Source: Synergistaceae bacterium
GTDB taxonomy: Bacteria > Synergistota > Synergistia > Synergistales > Synergistaceae
Assembly: GCA_031271065.1 (NCBI GenBank)
Contig: JAISWP010000195.1
Coordinates: 1 to 6,290, forward strand
DNA: 6,290 nt
Direction: 5' to 3'
In this document: positions 5,817 to 6,290 of the stretch, piece by piece
How positions within the stretch are numbered: position 1 is the first letter of the stretch
Layout of the letters: each line of letters opens with the position of its first letter
Position numbers and translations under genes: made by a program
Notes under the pieces: generated by a model
The model's database searches: none
Told to the model about the DNA's origin: nothing
What the model saw: the letters and a program-made list of their open reading frames with translations, nothing else

Positions 5817-6290
5817 TTATCGCAGGCTTTCCTCGGTGTGGAGCCATTCGTCGCCCAGGGGCAGCGACAGCTCCTGGCCTATCCGCAGCTTGTTCGGGTC
5901 CCTGAGGTCGTTCGCCTTTGCCAGCAGCGTCCAGGAGGAACCCTGTCCGTAGACTTTCCGGGCGATGATCCAGAGACTGTCGCCCCGGTTCACCTTATAT
6001 GTTCTGTCCACGACCAGGGAACGAAGGTCCAGATCCGTGACCCCGGGTATCTTCCACAGCGATTCCTCCACGAGGTAGCGGACGTAGAGGTTCGGTATGC
6101 GGCCTGTGGCTTTGACCGTACTGCCCGTGCGCTCCACCACTATCTCGATGCGTCCCAGTTCCCTGCCGTCCGCCGCCTTCCTGCGGGTGAAGCCTATGCT
6201 GTAGGCGCCTTCGCCCACGTCGTCCATGTCCGGGCTGTCGGTGACGATGCCGGTCCTCTCCGCCTCCACCGTGGCAGCGGACGGAACATA
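5817..6290 (-). CDS. BON and LysM domain protein (5' end cut by window edge)
   Basis: The C-terminal 157 residues of a gene entering from the right edge are visible. After a charged linker, residues about 55-94 (counted from the edge) look like a BON domain, with VKATGRI, then LVEESLWKIPGVTDLDL, the typical 'strand, helix, IPGV, strand' pattern. Residues about 97-144 are one LysM domain: YKVNRGDSLWIIARKVYG, then WTLLAKAN and LRIGQELSLP. BON-LysM proteins bind the envelope or peptidoglycan, or act as small surface or cytosolic carbohydrate sensors (YgaU/Kbp type); no catalytic domain is visible. A GTG at 6269 could be a start, but it has no ribosome site and the frame stays open to the edge, so the gene very likely begins outside. 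A signal peptide, if any, cannot be seen. It is convergent with the rightward operon and shares its terminator. Confidence 0.8.
   Translation of the reverse strand, partial: YVPSAATVEAERTGIVTDSPDMDDVGEGAYSIGFTRRKAADGRELGRIEIVVERTGSTVKATGRIPNLYVRYLVEESLWKIPGVTDLDLRSLVVDRTYKVNRGDSLWIIARKVYGQGSSWTLLAKANDLRDPNKLRIGQELSLPLGDEWLHTEESLR

Overview
The window looks like chromosome from an anaerobic, amino-acid- or organic-acid-fermenting bacterium. It is GC-rich overall, uses many ATA (Ile) and AGG/AGA (Arg) codons, and starts most genes with good AGGAGG-type ribosome sites. A sodium-pumping methylmalonyl-CoA decarboxylase beside an oxygen/NO-scavenging flavodiiron protein suggests a Synergistota-type or clostridial anaerobe. 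Synergistota is my preferred guess, but it rests on gene content and codon habit, not on a phylogenetic marker. No mobile element, CRISPR array, tRNA or rRNA was seen. Layout: two operons diverge from an intergenic region at about 2424-2648. Leftward (minus strand) run methylmalonyl-CoA epimerase (mce, 2022-2423), the carboxyltransferase subunit of methylmalonyl-CoA decarboxylase (mmdA, 433-1992) and an OadG-type small membrane subunit (1-421, running off the left edge). The biotin carrier and the membrane decarboxylase/Na+ pump subunit are not in the window and probably follow further left. Together these genes epimerise methylmalonyl-CoA and decarboxylate it to propionyl-CoA, conserving the energy as a sodium gradient. 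Rightward (plus strand) run a small zinc-ribbon protein of the YvyF type (2649-3014), a class A flavodiiron protein (fprA, 3021-4238), a phospholipid N-methyltransferase-like SAM enzyme (4258-4890) and an ArnD-like polysaccharide-deacetylase-fold protein (4919-5737). Gaps are 6, 19 and 28 bases, so they look co-transcribed from a promoter near 2578-2606, and they end at a strong hairpin terminator (5777-5807). A convergent minus-strand gene for a BON plus LysM protein (5817-6290) enters from the right edge and is incomplete at its 5' end. The most unusual item is the ArnD-like protein. The fold-defining stretches of undecaprenyl-phosphate-aminoarabinose deformylase are recognisable, but nearly every catalytic and metal-binding residue is replaced and the membrane-docking insert is missing. 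It therefore looks like a conserved pseudoenzyme, or an enzyme with different chemistry, encoded next to a lipid methyltransferase and an oxygen-detoxifying flavoprotein. A second point of interest is a pair of overlapping ATTATAAT palindromes on the -10 region of that operon, which partly resemble a PerR box.
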